A stretch of DNA of 49,298 nt from Flavobacteriales bacterium (GCA_022448105.1 JAKVAV010000011.1:34038-83335); one strand, 5' to 3'. Positions 32,752-41,314 are shown, counted from the first letter of the stretch. Program-made: numbers and translations. The notes: generated by a model from the sequence alone, not told the origin.

Positions 32752-33656
32752 TGCAATCTTACAGTCTAACACACTTGAAAGAACTCGAATCTGAGTCCAT
32801 TTTTGTCTTACGCGAAGTGGCTGCTCAGTTCGAAAATCCGGTAATGCTATTTTCCGGGGGAAAAGATTCTATCGTTATGTTTCATCTAGCCAGAAAGGCC
32901 TTCTTTCCCGGAAAAGTGCCGTTTCCACTTTTGCACGTGGATACGGGGCACAATTTTCCCGAAACTATAGATTTCAGAGATAAATTGATGTCAGAAACTG
33001 GCGCAGAACTTATTGTCGGGTCGGTACAGCAATCCATCGACGAAGGAAAGGTAGTGGAAGAAAAAGGGTTCAATGCGAGTAGAAATGCTCTACAAACAGT
33101 TACCCTTCTTGAGTCGCTTGAAAAGGGCAAGTACGATGCCGCCATGGGTGGTGGTCGAAGAGATGAGGAAAAGGCAAGGGCCAAAGAACGCTTTTTTAGT
33201 CACCGAGACGAATTCGGACAGTGGGATCCAAAAAACCAAAGACCTGAGCTTTGGAACATCTTCAATGGGAAGAAAAATATGGGAGAACACTTTAGGGTGT
33301 TTCCTATTTCTAATTGGACAGAGATGGACGTTTGGCAATACATTTTACTTGAAAACATCGCTATTCCTAATCTATATCTCAGTCACGAGAGAATGGTTTT
33401 TGAAAGGGACGGAGTTCTGCTCGCCGACACTGAGTATATCGAGAGACGCGAAAATGAAATTCCCGAAATGCGAACCGTTCGGTTTCGGACTATCGGAGAC
33501 ATGACGTGCACTGGGGCGGTGGAATCTCACGCAAATGATCTCGAAAAAATCATTGAAGAAGTTTCCGCAACAAGAGTAACAGAAAGGGGAGCCCGATCCG
33601 ACGACAAGCGAAGCGAGGCCGCAATGGAAGACCGCAAGAAACAAGGATACTTTTAA
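32751..33656 (+). CDS. cysD: sulfate adenylyltransferase subunit 2
   Basis: The catalytic subunit of ATP sulfurylase, forming APS from ATP and sulfate together with CysN. 301 residues, the usual length. The PP-loop is FSGGKDSIVM (SGGKDS at 35-40). LLHVDTGHNFPETIDFRD and MGGGRRDEEKARAKERFFSHRDEFGQWD follow, both characteristic of CysD rather than CysH. The C-terminal MTCTGAVES segment is also typical. It lies between cysC and cysN, 11 bases before the latter. Confidence 0.97.
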   Translation: MQSYSLTHLKELESESIFVLREVAAQFENPVMLFSGGKDSIVMFHLARKAFFPGKVPFPLLHVDTGHNFPETIDFRDKLMSETGAELIVGSVQQSIDEGKVVEEKGFNASRNALQTVTLLESLEKGKYDAAMGGGRRDEEKARAKERFFSHRDEFGQWDPKNQRPELWNIFNGKKNMGEHFRVFPISNWTEMDVWQYILLENIAIPNLYLSHERMVFERDGVLLADTEYIERRENEIPEMRTVRFRTIGDMTCTGAVESHANDLEKIIEEVSATRVTERGARSDDKRSEAAMEDRKKQGYF

Positions 33657-33667
33657 GCTAACTAAAC

Positions 33668-34942
33668 ATGACTAAAGAACACGGATATTTAGATATGGAT
33701 TTGCTGCGCTTCACCACGGCGGGAAGTGTAGATGACGGAAAATCAACACTTATCGGAAGGATGCTCTACGATTCTAAGAGTATTTTTACAGATCAGATGG
33801 AAGCCATTGAGCAAGCCTCAAAAAAAAGTGGTGTAGAAGCAGAGGTAAATTTAGCCCTTCTAACTGATGGACTTCGTTCAGAACGAGAACAAGGAATTAC
33901 TATCGATGTAGCCTACCGATACTTTGCCACTCCAAAAAGGAAATTTATCATCGCTGACACCCCTGGCCATATACAATATACTAGAAATATGGTCACCGGA
34001 GCATCAACAGCTAATCTAGCAATCATCTTGGTTGATGCTCGACATGGACTAGTGGAACAAACAGCGAGACACTCATTTATTGCTTCATTGCTGAAGATTC
34101 CTCACATTGTTTACTGTGTAAATAAGATGGATCTTGTGGATTATAATGAGGACCGTTTCGAAGAAATTAAAGATCAACTAGAAGCATTCAGTTCGAAACT
34201 GGAGGTGAATGACATTCGATTCATTCCTATTAGCGCGCTCAAGGGTGACAACGTGGTGCACAAGTCTACAAATATGGGCTGGTATGAAGGCAGCACATTG
34301 ATGTACACCTTGGAAAACATACACATTTCAGGAGATGAGAACCACATAGACTGCCGGTTTCCTGTTCAGTATGTAGTTCGCCCGCAGTCTACAGAGTATC
34401 ACGACTATCGGGGTTATGCCGGTCGCGTGGCTGGTGGAGTTTTCAAGAAAGGAGATGATGTTGTGATTCTTCCTTCTGGGTTTACCTCAAAAATTGCGGC
34501 GATTGACACCTTCACTGGTGAAGTTGATCAAGCCTTTGCCCCGATGAGTGTTACCCTTAGATTAGATGATGATATCGATATTGGCAGAGGAGATATGATC
34601 GTGAGACCAAACAATCAGCCAGAAGTCAGTCAAGATGTGGATATGATGATTTGTTGGATGAGTGAGAGACCCATTATGGCTAATGGCAAATATGCTATCA
34701 AACATACATCAAAAGATGCGCGCTGCATCGTTAAAGAGATTCAGTATAAAGTAGACATCAATACCTTACATCGACTAGAAGATGACAAGGATATTAAAAT
34801 GAATGATATAGCTAGAATTCGTATCAGAACCACATCTCCTTTATTCTACGACAGATATTCTAGAAATAGAGTTACGGGAAGTGTAATCTTAATTGACGAA
34901 GCGACCAATGAAACTGTTGGTGCTGGGATGATTGTAGAATAG
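33668..34942 (+). CDS. cysN: sulfate adenylyltransferase subunit 1 (GTPase)
   Basis: The GTP-driven partner of CysD; GTP hydrolysis pulls APS formation forward. 424 residues with an EF-Tu-like GTPase domain: G1 GSVDDGKST (19-27), G2 region EQGITIDVAYRYF, G3 DTPGHIQY, G4 VNKMDL, then two beta-barrel domains. There is no fused APS kinase, in line with the separate cysC. A hairpin terminator follows 20 bases after the stop, closing the accessory region. Confidence 0.97.
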   Translation: MTKEHGYLDMDLLRFTTAGSVDDGKSTLIGRMLYDSKSIFTDQMEAIEQASKKSGVEAEVNLALLTDGLRSEREQGITIDVAYRYFATPKRKFIIADTPGHIQYTRNMVTGASTANLAIILVDARHGLVEQTARHSFIASLLKIPHIVYCVNKMDLVDYNEDRFEEIKDQLEAFSSKLEVNDIRFIPISALKGDNVVHKSTNMGWYEGSTLMYTLENIHISGDENHIDCRFPVQYVVRPQSTEYHDYRGYAGRVAGGVFKKGDDVVILPSGFTSKIAAIDTFTGEVDQAFAPMSVTLRLDDDIDIGRGDMIVRPNNQPEVSQDVDMMICWMSERPIMANGKYAIKHTSKDARCIVKEIQYKVDINTLHRLEDDKDIKMNDIARIRIRTTSPLFYDRYSRNRVTGSVILIDEATNETVGAGMIVE

Positions 34943-34959
34943 CTTATCCATCTAGATCA

Positions 34960-35205
34960 TTAAAAGCCATGAGTCTCTACCTCATGGCTTTTTTTATTCT
35001 CATGTCCAGTTCTGACTATCCCGCCGAACTCTAGGGTGGCACTATCCAACTCGAATAAGTTGTAATACACTGTCTCTAATTCTTCAAGTAGCTCGATAGC
35101 CAAAGTTTCAGCTGCTTCTCCTGAAGTCGTTCTAACCTCAGAAGCAGCCGTTACCATTATGGGGAAGATTCAGACAATTGCAGCTAAGAGGTCGAGTGTT
35201 TTCAC
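34960..35205 (-). pseudogene. possible small gene interrupted by an in-frame TGA
   Basis: Unrecognised. On the minus strand, 15 bases after the glmS stop, a GTG (35205) opens a frame that reads MKTLDLLAAIV, meets TGA at 35172-35170, and continues in the same frame as IFPIMVTAASEVRTT and on to a TAA at about 34960. Read through the stop, it looks like a signal peptide (hydrophobic core, A-A-S-E end) followed by an acidic helix-rich segment (GEAAETLAIELLEELETVYY). A single base change (TGG to TGA) could have broken it. The last codons run into the cysN terminator, which argues against an intact function. It may simply be chance. Confidence 0.25.
34962..34995 (+). terminator. intrinsic terminator after cysN
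   Basis: AAAAGCCATGAG (34962-34973) pairs perfectly over 12 bp with CTCATGGCTTTT (34981-34992) around a 7-base loop, and seven T's (34989-34995) follow. The minus strand has a shorter T-run, so it may also stop glmS readthrough. Confidence 0.9.
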
Positions 35206-35220
35206 CCGTTCTATTTCTCC

Positions 35221-37068
35221 TTATTCCACTGTTACACTTTTCGCCAGGTTTCTGGGTTGATCTACGTTACATCCTCTCATCACCGCTATGTGGTAACTGA
35301 GTAATTGAAGAGGAATAACGGTAAGAAGCGGCATTAAACACTCATCAACTTCCGGAATTTCGATGGTGTGATCAGCCATTTTCTTCACCTGCTCTTCACC
35401 TTCGGTCACGATAGCAATAATCTTTCCCTTGCGGGCTTTAACCTCCTGTATATTGCTAACAATTTTCTCATAAGACCCGCCCCTCGGAGCTATCACGAAA
35501 ACAGGCATAGCTTCATCTATAAGGGCAATGGGCCCATGTTTCATCTCAGCGGCTGGATATCCTTCAGCATGGATGTATGAAATCTCTTTAAGTTTAAGTG
35601 CACCTTCTAGAGCAACGGGAAAGTTATATCCTCTTCCTAGATATAGTGCATTGGGAACGTCTTTATATTTTTCTGATATCTCCTTAACCAATTCGTTCGA
35701 ATTGAGAATTTTCTCAATTTTATCAGGAATGCTATTCAATTCAATCAGCAGGCGCTGAAAACGACTTTCAGGTATAGAGCCTTTCTGCTTGGCAACATGC
35801 AAAGCCATTAAGGAAAGTACCGCAACTTGTGAGGTGAATGCCTTAGTCGAGGCAACACCTATTTCTGGGCCAGCATGAGTGTAAGAGCCCGCATGCGTCA
35901 TTCTCGGAATGGAAGAGCCGATGACGTTACAAATTCCAATAATGGTTGCCCCTTTTGATTTAGCCAATTCTATAGCCGCAAGCGTGTCAGCCGTCTCTCC
36001 AGATTGAGAAATAGCGATCACCACATCGTTCTCATAAATGACTGGATTTCTGTATCTAAATTCCGAAGCATACTCTACCTCCACGGGTATCCTTGCCAAA
36101 TCTTCGAAGAGATACTCTCCTACCATTCCCGCGTGCCAGCTAGTACCGCATGCAACGATAAGGATGCGGTCAGCGTTCACAAATTTTGAAATGTAATCTC
36201 CAATTCCTCCAAGTTCTACTTGCCCAGAATCGATCCTCAATCTCCCCCTCATGGAGTCTCTCACCGATCGCGGTTGCTCATATATCTCTTTGAGCATAAA
36301 GTGCTCATAACCTCCTTTCTCCAGAACTTCAAGCTGCAGCTCTAACTCTTGGACATATGGTGTTTTCTCTTGGTTCTTGATGTTCTTGAGCGTAAATCCT
36401 TCTTCGCGGTCCAAAATGGCAATCTCTTCGTCATCGAGATAAATCACATTCTTTGTGTACTCCACAATTGGGGTAGCGTCAGATGCGATGAAATATTCTC
36501 TATCCTCACCTAAGCCAATTACCAGAGGACTGCCTTTCTTAGCCGCTATCAGTTGCTGAGGACTATCCCTATCTAGGACAACTATTGCGTATGCGCCTAT
36601 GACCTGTTCTAAAGCAATTCGAACTGCCTCAAAAAGGCTTACGTTTTCATTCTTCTGAACATTTGAAACAAGATGTATCAATACTTCCGTATCGGTGTCG
36701 CTCTTAAAGGTGTGCCCCCTTTTAGTGAGTTCTTCCCGAAGTGCACCATAATTTTCAATTATTCCATTATGAATAATGGCCATATTTCCATCTTCACTCT
36801 CGTGGGGGTGAGAATTGATATCGTTTGGGGGTCCATGAGTTGCCCACCTAGTGTGTCCAATACCTATAGTGCCCTCTAACTCTCCCCATCCATTGACTTT
36901 TTCCTCTAGGCCAATCACTTTGCCTTTCTGCTTCAAGACAGTTAGATCTGAACCTTCTAAGGTTGCTACCCCCGCACTATCATAACCTCGGTATTCTAGC
37001 CTTTTCAACCCTTTTATCAAAATTGGATAGGCCTTTTTTGTTCCAATATATCCTACAATTCCGCACAT
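35221..37068 (-). CDS. glmS: glucosamine-fructose-6-phosphate aminotransferase
   Basis: Makes glucosamine-6-phosphate from fructose-6-phosphate and glutamine, the entry to UDP-GlcNAc for wall, LPS and amino-sugar glycans. 615 residues. The N-terminal glutaminase begins MCGIVGYIG with catalytic Cys2, then RWATHGPPNDINSHPH. Two SIS domains follow (CGTSWHAGMVGEYLFEDLARIPVEVEYASEFRYR; LGRGYNFPVALEGALKLKEISYIHAEGYPAAEMKHGPIALID). The C-terminus DQPRNLAKSVTVE is canonical. It lies 7 bases after the DUF4270 gene and is probably co-transcribed with it and the glycogen-synthase-like gene. Confidence 0.97.
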   Translation of the reverse strand: MCGIVGYIGTKKAYPILIKGLKRLEYRGYDSAGVATLEGSDLTVLKQKGKVIGLEEKVNGWGELEGTIGIGHTRWATHGPPNDINSHPHESEDGNMAIIHNGIIENYGALREELTKRGHTFKSDTDTEVLIHLVSNVQKNENVSLFEAVRIALEQVIGAYAIVVLDRDSPQQLIAAKKGSPLVIGLGEDREYFIASDATPIVEYTKNVIYLDDEEIAILDREEGFTLKNIKNQEKTPYVQELELQLEVLEKGGYEHFMLKEIYEQPRSVRDSMRGRLRIDSGQVELGGIGDYISKFVNADRILIVACGTSWHAGMVGEYLFEDLARIPVEVEYASEFRYRNPVIYENDVVIAISQSGETADTLAAIELAKSKGATIIGICNVIGSSIPRMTHAGSYTHAGPEIGVASTKAFTSQVAVLSLMALHVAKQKGSIPESRFQRLLIELNSIPDKIEKILNSNELVKEISEKYKDVPNALYLGRGYNFPVALEGALKLKEISYIHAEGYPAAEMKHGPIALIDEAMPVFVIAPRGGSYEKIVSNIQEVKARKGKIIAIVTEGEEQVKKMADHTIEIPEVDECLMPLLTVIPLQLLSYHIAVMRGCNVDQPRNLAKSVTVE

Positions 37069-37075
37069 GATTCGT

Positions 37076-38485
37076 TTAAAAATTAGTGAGTACTATTTCG
37101 AGTCTAAGCTTTTCATCAGAATTTTGAGGGCCATTCAGAATCACGCGGTTTACGGTCGTTGAGGCTCTTTGAACCACAATCTCAAAGCCATTGAAGTCTC
37201 TGTCTTCACTCAATACTTGCTGAAGAAACCTAGTGATGATAAATCTATACTGATTTTTCGAAGCATCGTAAGCACCATCAATAAATGAAAAGCTTGTTGG
37301 ATCTTGAAGGAATTCGTCTAAAACGAAGGCATCCTCATTCTCATCGAGCCCGAATAAAAGTAACCTTTCTGGGACAATATACCTGCCACCACTGACTTCG
37401 TTTACCGGCAAAATTAGTTCTGCTTTAGCTAAAGCAATTCCATCAATTTTTTGGAGCTCTTCAATGTAGGGTAGGTCAACACGGAGCTTTGTTCCAGCCC
37501 CTGATTGAACGTATAAAAGGTCTTTTCCCCCATCGGGTATGCCAAAAACCACCTGACGAACCATATTTGGGTTTCCGCCCCGCAAAAAATCATGCTCTAA
37601 TCTATTGAACTTTCCCGTTCCTACTCGTATCTCAAAATCATAAAAAAGCGCAGTATCTCTTCTGCTAGAACCATCTGGGCTAATTAAGCTGTCGGAATAA
37701 TATAGCTCCAATCGTGAAAATCCCGTTGTTACATCAATTAAATTTATTCCACTTCTCGATAAATCCACACCCGCTGCGTTCTCATCAACTGTAATGTGAA
37801 GCCCCTTTATTAGATCAACGAATTCGGTTGCGGAAATTCCTCCATCTGCACTTGCATCAAAAACTCTCTGAGCCAGTTCCTTTTTCAGAGGAATGCGAAT
37901 GGCGGGGAAAATTTGGACAGTGTCAATAAAGATGTCCGAAACATAGTCTGGCTTTTGCAAATTGTGCCCTTCTAAAACAAGGTCTTCACTTCCAAGCTCT
38001 ACTGTTTCGTTGCTGTAATATTCAGCATTGGCATCCAACGAATCGAGGACCTCAAAGACCTGGAAATATTGAGTGCCGCTAGATCCGTACAGAGGGACAT
38101 TGCTAAGAAGATCAAAAGACAAGTTTAAGATAAGACTATCTATCCTTAAATTTTCTAGCGATGATCCTGGAAGATAAAATTGCGGATTCGAACTGGTAAG
38201 TCGCAGCTCGGTAGTGTGATCTGCCTTAACGAATCCAAATTCTGGGTCTGTGTAGGCTCCAATCAAACCAATCACAACATTATCCGTAAAAATCGAATCT
38301 TCCTCCAAGGAAAAGGCTTTAATACTAAAGGTATCTATACCTGATACCCCCAATATATCTTCTTCTGGCTGGAGGTCAATACCTATGGATTCCTCAGGCC
38401 TTTCGCAAGCACTGATAAGCATGATAAAAAAAAAGAGAGCGACCAGATTTACAGGCCGCTTATCCCAATATCTCATATTTCTCAT
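37076..38485 (-). CDS. DUF4270 family lipoprotein
   Basis: A 469-residue predicted lipoprotein of a Bacteroidota-specific family with unknown function. Starting at the ATG at 38485 (or 38476) gives MRNMRYWDKR, then a hydrophobic stretch and lipobox LISAC, followed by ERPEESIGIDLQPEEDILGV. The longer frame from 38647 would overlap the preceding gene by 155 bases and lack a sensible signal, so it was rejected. The body is beta-rich with segments such as LRIDSLILNLSF and YFQVFEVLDSL. It probably sits in the outer membrane or periplasm. Context between the glycogen-synthase-like gene and glmS is a recurring arrangement in this phylum. Confidence 0.85.
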   Translation of the reverse strand: MRNMRYWDKRPVNLVALFFFIMLISACERPEESIGIDLQPEEDILGVSGIDTFSIKAFSLEEDSIFTDNVVIGLIGAYTDPEFGFVKADHTTELRLTSSNPQFYLPGSSLENLRIDSLILNLSFDLLSNVPLYGSSGTQYFQVFEVLDSLDANAEYYSNETVELGSEDLVLEGHNLQKPDYVSDIFIDTVQIFPAIRIPLKKELAQRVFDASADGGISATEFVDLIKGLHITVDENAAGVDLSRSGINLIDVTTGFSRLELYYSDSLISPDGSSRRDTALFYDFEIRVGTGKFNRLEHDFLRGGNPNMVRQVVFGIPDGGKDLLYVQSGAGTKLRVDLPYIEELQKIDGIALAKAELILPVNEVSGGRYIVPERLLLFGLDENEDAFVLDEFLQDPTSFSFIDGAYDASKNQYRFIITRFLQQVLSEDRDFNGFEIVVQRASTTVNRVILNGPQNSDEKLRLEIVLTNF

Positions 38486-38492
38486 GCGATTA

Positions 38493-39326
38493 TTACTCTG
38501 CCAAGATAGAGCTGTCTTCGAGAATATCGTCATAGAATTCGCTGTAATTCTTAACGCAATTCGAAGGATCACAGTATGTAAGCTTCGGTTTAGATGAATT
38601 CTTAATCTCACTTTGGATACTTTCTGGCAAATCATCGCTTGCTTCAATTAAGCCATCTGCATATCTAAATGCAAATTTGGTTAATGTTTCAAAGTCTACC
38701 TTGCCTCCGGCCAAACCTTCCAAATCAGCATCTTCAAAACCGTCAAATTTTAATTTTTCAGCTACCCTTTCATCAAGGGTGCCATCAAAATCTCTTGAAT
38801 ATGCAGAGAAAACGACCTTAGCGTCTGCAAAATGAGGGTCGTCGTTGTAAAACTTTTTTAAGTACAGTGGCATAAGAGAGGTAAACCATCCATGACAGTG
38901 TATCACATCTGGTGCCCACCCGAGCTTTTTGACCGTTTCTAAGACTCCCCTGCAGAAAAAGATTGACCTTTCATCATTATCTTTAAAAAACTCACCCTCT
39001 TTATCAGTTAGGACTGCCTTTCTCTGGAAATAATCTTCATTATCGATAAAATAGACCTGCATTCTGGCTGTCGGTATAGAAGCAACTTTAATGATCAAAG
39101 GATGGTCTGTATCGTTCACTACTAAGTTCATTCCCGATAGCCTTATGACTTCATGCAATTGATGTCTTCTTTCGTTGATTGAGCCATACTTGGGCATAAA
39201 GACCCTTATCTCTTTACCTTTCTCATGTATGCCTTGCGGTAAATTTCGTGCAACTTCGGACAATTCGTTTTTTGGCAAGAATGGTGTAATTTCTTGCGAC
39301 ACATACAAAACTCTCGTCTTCTTCAT
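38493..39326 (-). CDS. glycogen/starch synthase-like protein, N-terminal domain only
   Basis: Related to the N-terminal GT5 domain of glycogen synthase. The start MKKTRVLYVSQEITPF at 39326 fits the family better than the upstream methionine (39356). Recognisable parts are EITPFLP..ELSEVARNLPQGIHEKGKEIRVFMPKYG, VYFIDNEDYFQRK, DERSIFFCRGVLE, and PDVIHCHGWFTSLMPLYLKKFY. The product is 277 residues, against about 470-500 for full glycogen synthases: the whole C-terminal Rossmann domain is absent. The ADP-glucose-binding K.GGL.DV motif is replaced by PKNELSEV. It is unlikely to make glycogen on its own; role unknown. Confidence 0.82.
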   Translation of the reverse strand: MKKTRVLYVSQEITPFLPKNELSEVARNLPQGIHEKGKEIRVFMPKYGSINERRHQLHEVIRLSGMNLVVNDTDHPLIIKVASIPTARMQVYFIDNEDYFQRKAVLTDKEGEFFKDNDERSIFFCRGVLETVKKLGWAPDVIHCHGWFTSLMPLYLKKFYNDDPHFADAKVVFSAYSRDFDGTLDERVAEKLKFDGFEDADLEGLAGGKVDFETLTKFAFRYADGLIEASDDLPESIQSEIKNSSKPKLTYCDPSNCVKNYSEFYDDILEDSSILAE

Positions 39327-39353
39327 AAAATGTCTGGGATTGTTTAGAGTGCA

Positions 39354-39384
39354 CAAAAATAACTAATTTTTATCGGATTCTCAA
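39354..39384 (-). promoter_or_regulatory. promoter for glycogen-synthase-like/DUF4270/glmS unit
   Basis: TATTTTTG (39361-39354) is an exact -7 match. TTGA (39384-39381), a near match to TTTG, lies 19 bases upstream. The leader would be about 22 bases. Confidence 0.5.
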
Positions 39385-39393
39385 TCTATTCGT

Positions 39394-39401
39394 TAGCTTT
39401 G
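39394..39401 (+). promoter_or_regulatory. -7 element for the panC operon
   Basis: TAGCTTTG matches TAnnTTTG, about 53 bases before the panC ATG. It is 10 bases from the -33 site of the divergent promoter, so the two polymerases would compete for overlapping DNA. Confidence 0.45.
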
Positions 39402-39453
39402 GCCGCCTTTGCGCGGTTGTTTTAGCCCAAGAATCCCATTAGTTTAGTAGTTG

Positions 39454-40287
39454 ATGATCGTAGTAAAAACTGTTGAAGAAATGAAGGCTCTAATCGGAAA
39501 GTCTGAATGGCTTTCCGTGGGTTTTGTCCCCACCATGGGAGCGCTGCATGAAGGGCACTTAAGTTTGATTAAAGAGTCTAAAAGAGATAATCAAATAACC
39601 GTTGTTTCTATTTTCGTCAACCCCACTCAGTTTAACGATCCAGCAGATTTTAGAAATTATCCCCGAGAAGTAGAAAAGGACAAAACCTTGCTCGAAAAAG
39701 CTCTGGTTGATTATCTTTTTCTGCCTTCAAAAAATGAGATTTATCCAAAAGAAGATCTGCACTCTTATGATTTGGGTGGTGTCCAAAACCATCTAGAAGG
39801 TAAATTCAGACCTGGCCATTTTAATGGTGTAGCTTCGGTGGTAAAGCGCTTATTTGACGTCGTGAAGCCCACAAAAGCCTACTTTGGACTTAAAGATTTT
39901 CAGCAATTTCAGGTTATCAAAAAACTGAACGAAAATTACAATTTAGGTGTGGAAATTATTGGCTGCGAGACCTTGAGAGAAGATGATGGTCTCGCCATGA
40001 GTTCACGCAACAAAAGGTTGACAGATGCGGAACGAATTCTGGCAGCGAACTTATCAAAAGCATTGAAACTGGTCGCGGAAAAAGGGACTTCTGAAACTTC
40101 TGAAAAACTAGAGGAAATTGGGAAGCTTTTCTTATCACAATATTCAGGAATTAATCTTGAGTATTTTAAAGTGTTGGACCCAGAAAGCCTTATTGGTGTG
40201 AACCCCAAAAAAAATCCGGGGAGTCGAATAGCCCTGCTCGCTGCGAAGATTGGGGATGTAAGACTAATTGACAACATGATGATCTGA
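39454..40287 (+). CDS. panC: pantothenate synthetase
   Basis: Joins pantoate and beta-alanine with ATP to make pantothenate, the precursor of coenzyme A. 277 residues from the ATG at 39454 (a TTG directly before it was not used). FVPTMGALHEGHLSLIKES has the HIGH-type nucleotide-binding motif HEGH; VSIFVNPTQFN, GKFRPGHFNGVASVVKRLFDVV and KAYFGLKDFQQFQVIKKL follow. The C-terminal domain has DDGLAMSSRNKRLT. It heads a tightly packed operon with the UPF0104, rfaE2-like and radA genes. The panD gene, which often follows panC in this phylum, is not here. Confidence 0.96.
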   Translation: MIVVKTVEEMKALIGKSEWLSVGFVPTMGALHEGHLSLIKESKRDNQITVVSIFVNPTQFNDPADFRNYPREVEKDKTLLEKALVDYLFLPSKNEIYPKEDLHSYDLGGVQNHLEGKFRPGHFNGVASVVKRLFDVVKPTKAYFGLKDFQQFQVIKKLNENYNLGVEIIGCETLREDDGLAMSSRNKRLTDAERILAANLSKALKLVAEKGTSETSEKLEEIGKLFLSQYSGINLEYFKVLDPESLIGVNPKKNPGSRIALLAAKIGDVRLIDNMMI

Positions 40288-40300
40288 ATGGATTGTGAAA

Positions 40301-41314
40301 ATGGCTAAGCAAAGACTAATTGAAGCCTTGAAGATTATAATACCTGTTGGGCTTGGGCTTTACCTGGTTATTCACATTTACAATCAACTTACCGTAGAGC
40401 AACGAGAAGAACTTTTTCAGGCCTTCAAAAAGGCAAATTATTTTTGGGTAATTCTATCATTCTTCATGGGCTTGCTAAGTCATTGGATTAGAGGATACCG
40501 ATGGAAGTACCAGCTAGAGGCAATGGGTTACAAACCCCGACCGGCAAACAATTTTATGGCTGTGATGATTGGCTACATCGTTAATCTTGCTCTGCCTAGA
40601 GTGGGTGAGCTGAGTCGTGCCGCTGCCATTGCAAATTATGAGAACATCCCCTTTCAAAAATCATTTGGCTCCATACTTTCAGAAAGAGCATTAGACTTCA
40701 TTATATTGATGTTTATTACTGCAGGAACAATTCTACTTCAGTATGAAATCTTAGAAAATTTTGCCGTAAAGCTCTATGGTCTTGCCCAAAGTTCAATTGG
40801 AAATTCTATCATATACATACTTGTTGGGTTTGGTCTTGGAGTTCTTTTTCTCAGTATTTGGGTGCTAAAAAAGTATGCGCAATCCCCTTTCATCAAGAAG
40901 ATTCAAGGATTCTTAAATGAATTACTTGAAGGATTAAGGAGTATCTTTAAAATGGAAAAGAGAGGCTTATATCTGCTGGCTACGGCTGCTATTTGGACTC
41001 TGTATATTACCATGTTTAGTGTCTGCTTTTATGCTCTAGAAGAAACATCTAATGCCCCAATTAGTGCTATGTTTGCTTCATTCGTTTTAGGAAGTTTTGC
41101 CATTGTACTTATCCCTGGCGGGATTGGAGCCTTTCCCGTAGGAATTATGCAGGCCTTGTTACTTTATGATATTTCGGCCCAAAGCGGTTTTGCTCTTGGT
41201 TGGATTTTGTGGTTTTCTCAAACCTCAATGGTCGTTATAGTTGGAGGGTTGTGTATGCTGGCCATGCCTATGCTCAATAAAAAGAAATTCCATGTCCAGA
41301 CTCCAGAGAATTGA
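40301..41314 (+). CDS. UPF0104/lysylphosphatidylglycerol synthase TM-region family protein
   Basis: A polytopic inner-membrane protein of 337 residues (ATG at 40301; GTG at 40295 is an alternative). It has about eight hydrophobic segments and the family pattern HWIRGYRWKYQLEAMG, NLALPRVGELSRAAAI and SERALDFIILM. This family shares the membrane half of MprF (lipid flippase) and AglD-type proteins, without the aminoacyl-transfer domain. Its lipid or glycan cargo is unknown. It starts 13 bases after panC, and its end overlaps the next gene by 23 bases. Confidence 0.87.
   Translation: MAKQRLIEALKIIIPVGLGLYLVIHIYNQLTVEQREELFQAFKKANYFWVILSFFMGLLSHWIRGYRWKYQLEAMGYKPRPANNFMAVMIGYIVNLALPRVGELSRAAAIANYENIPFQKSFGSILSERALDFIILMFITAGTILLQYEILENFAVKLYGLAQSSIGNSIIYILVGFGLGVLFLSIWVLKKYAQSPFIKKIQGFLNELLEGLRSIFKMEKRGLYLLATAAIWTLYITMFSVCFYALEETSNAPISAMFASFVLGSFAIVLIPGGIGAFPVGIMQALLLYDISAQSGFALGWILWFSQTSMVVIVGGLCMLAMPMLNKKKFHVQTPEN

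Noticed and set aside
38486-38647. 54-residue N-terminal extension of the DUF4270 protein
   Set aside because: It lies inside the glycogen-synthase-like gene in another frame and would bury the lipoprotein signal peptide.
41241-41291. 17-residue extension of the RfaE2-like protein
   Set aside because: It is deep inside the UPF0104 gene and reads as cysteine-rich noise; family members start near MSRLQRI.
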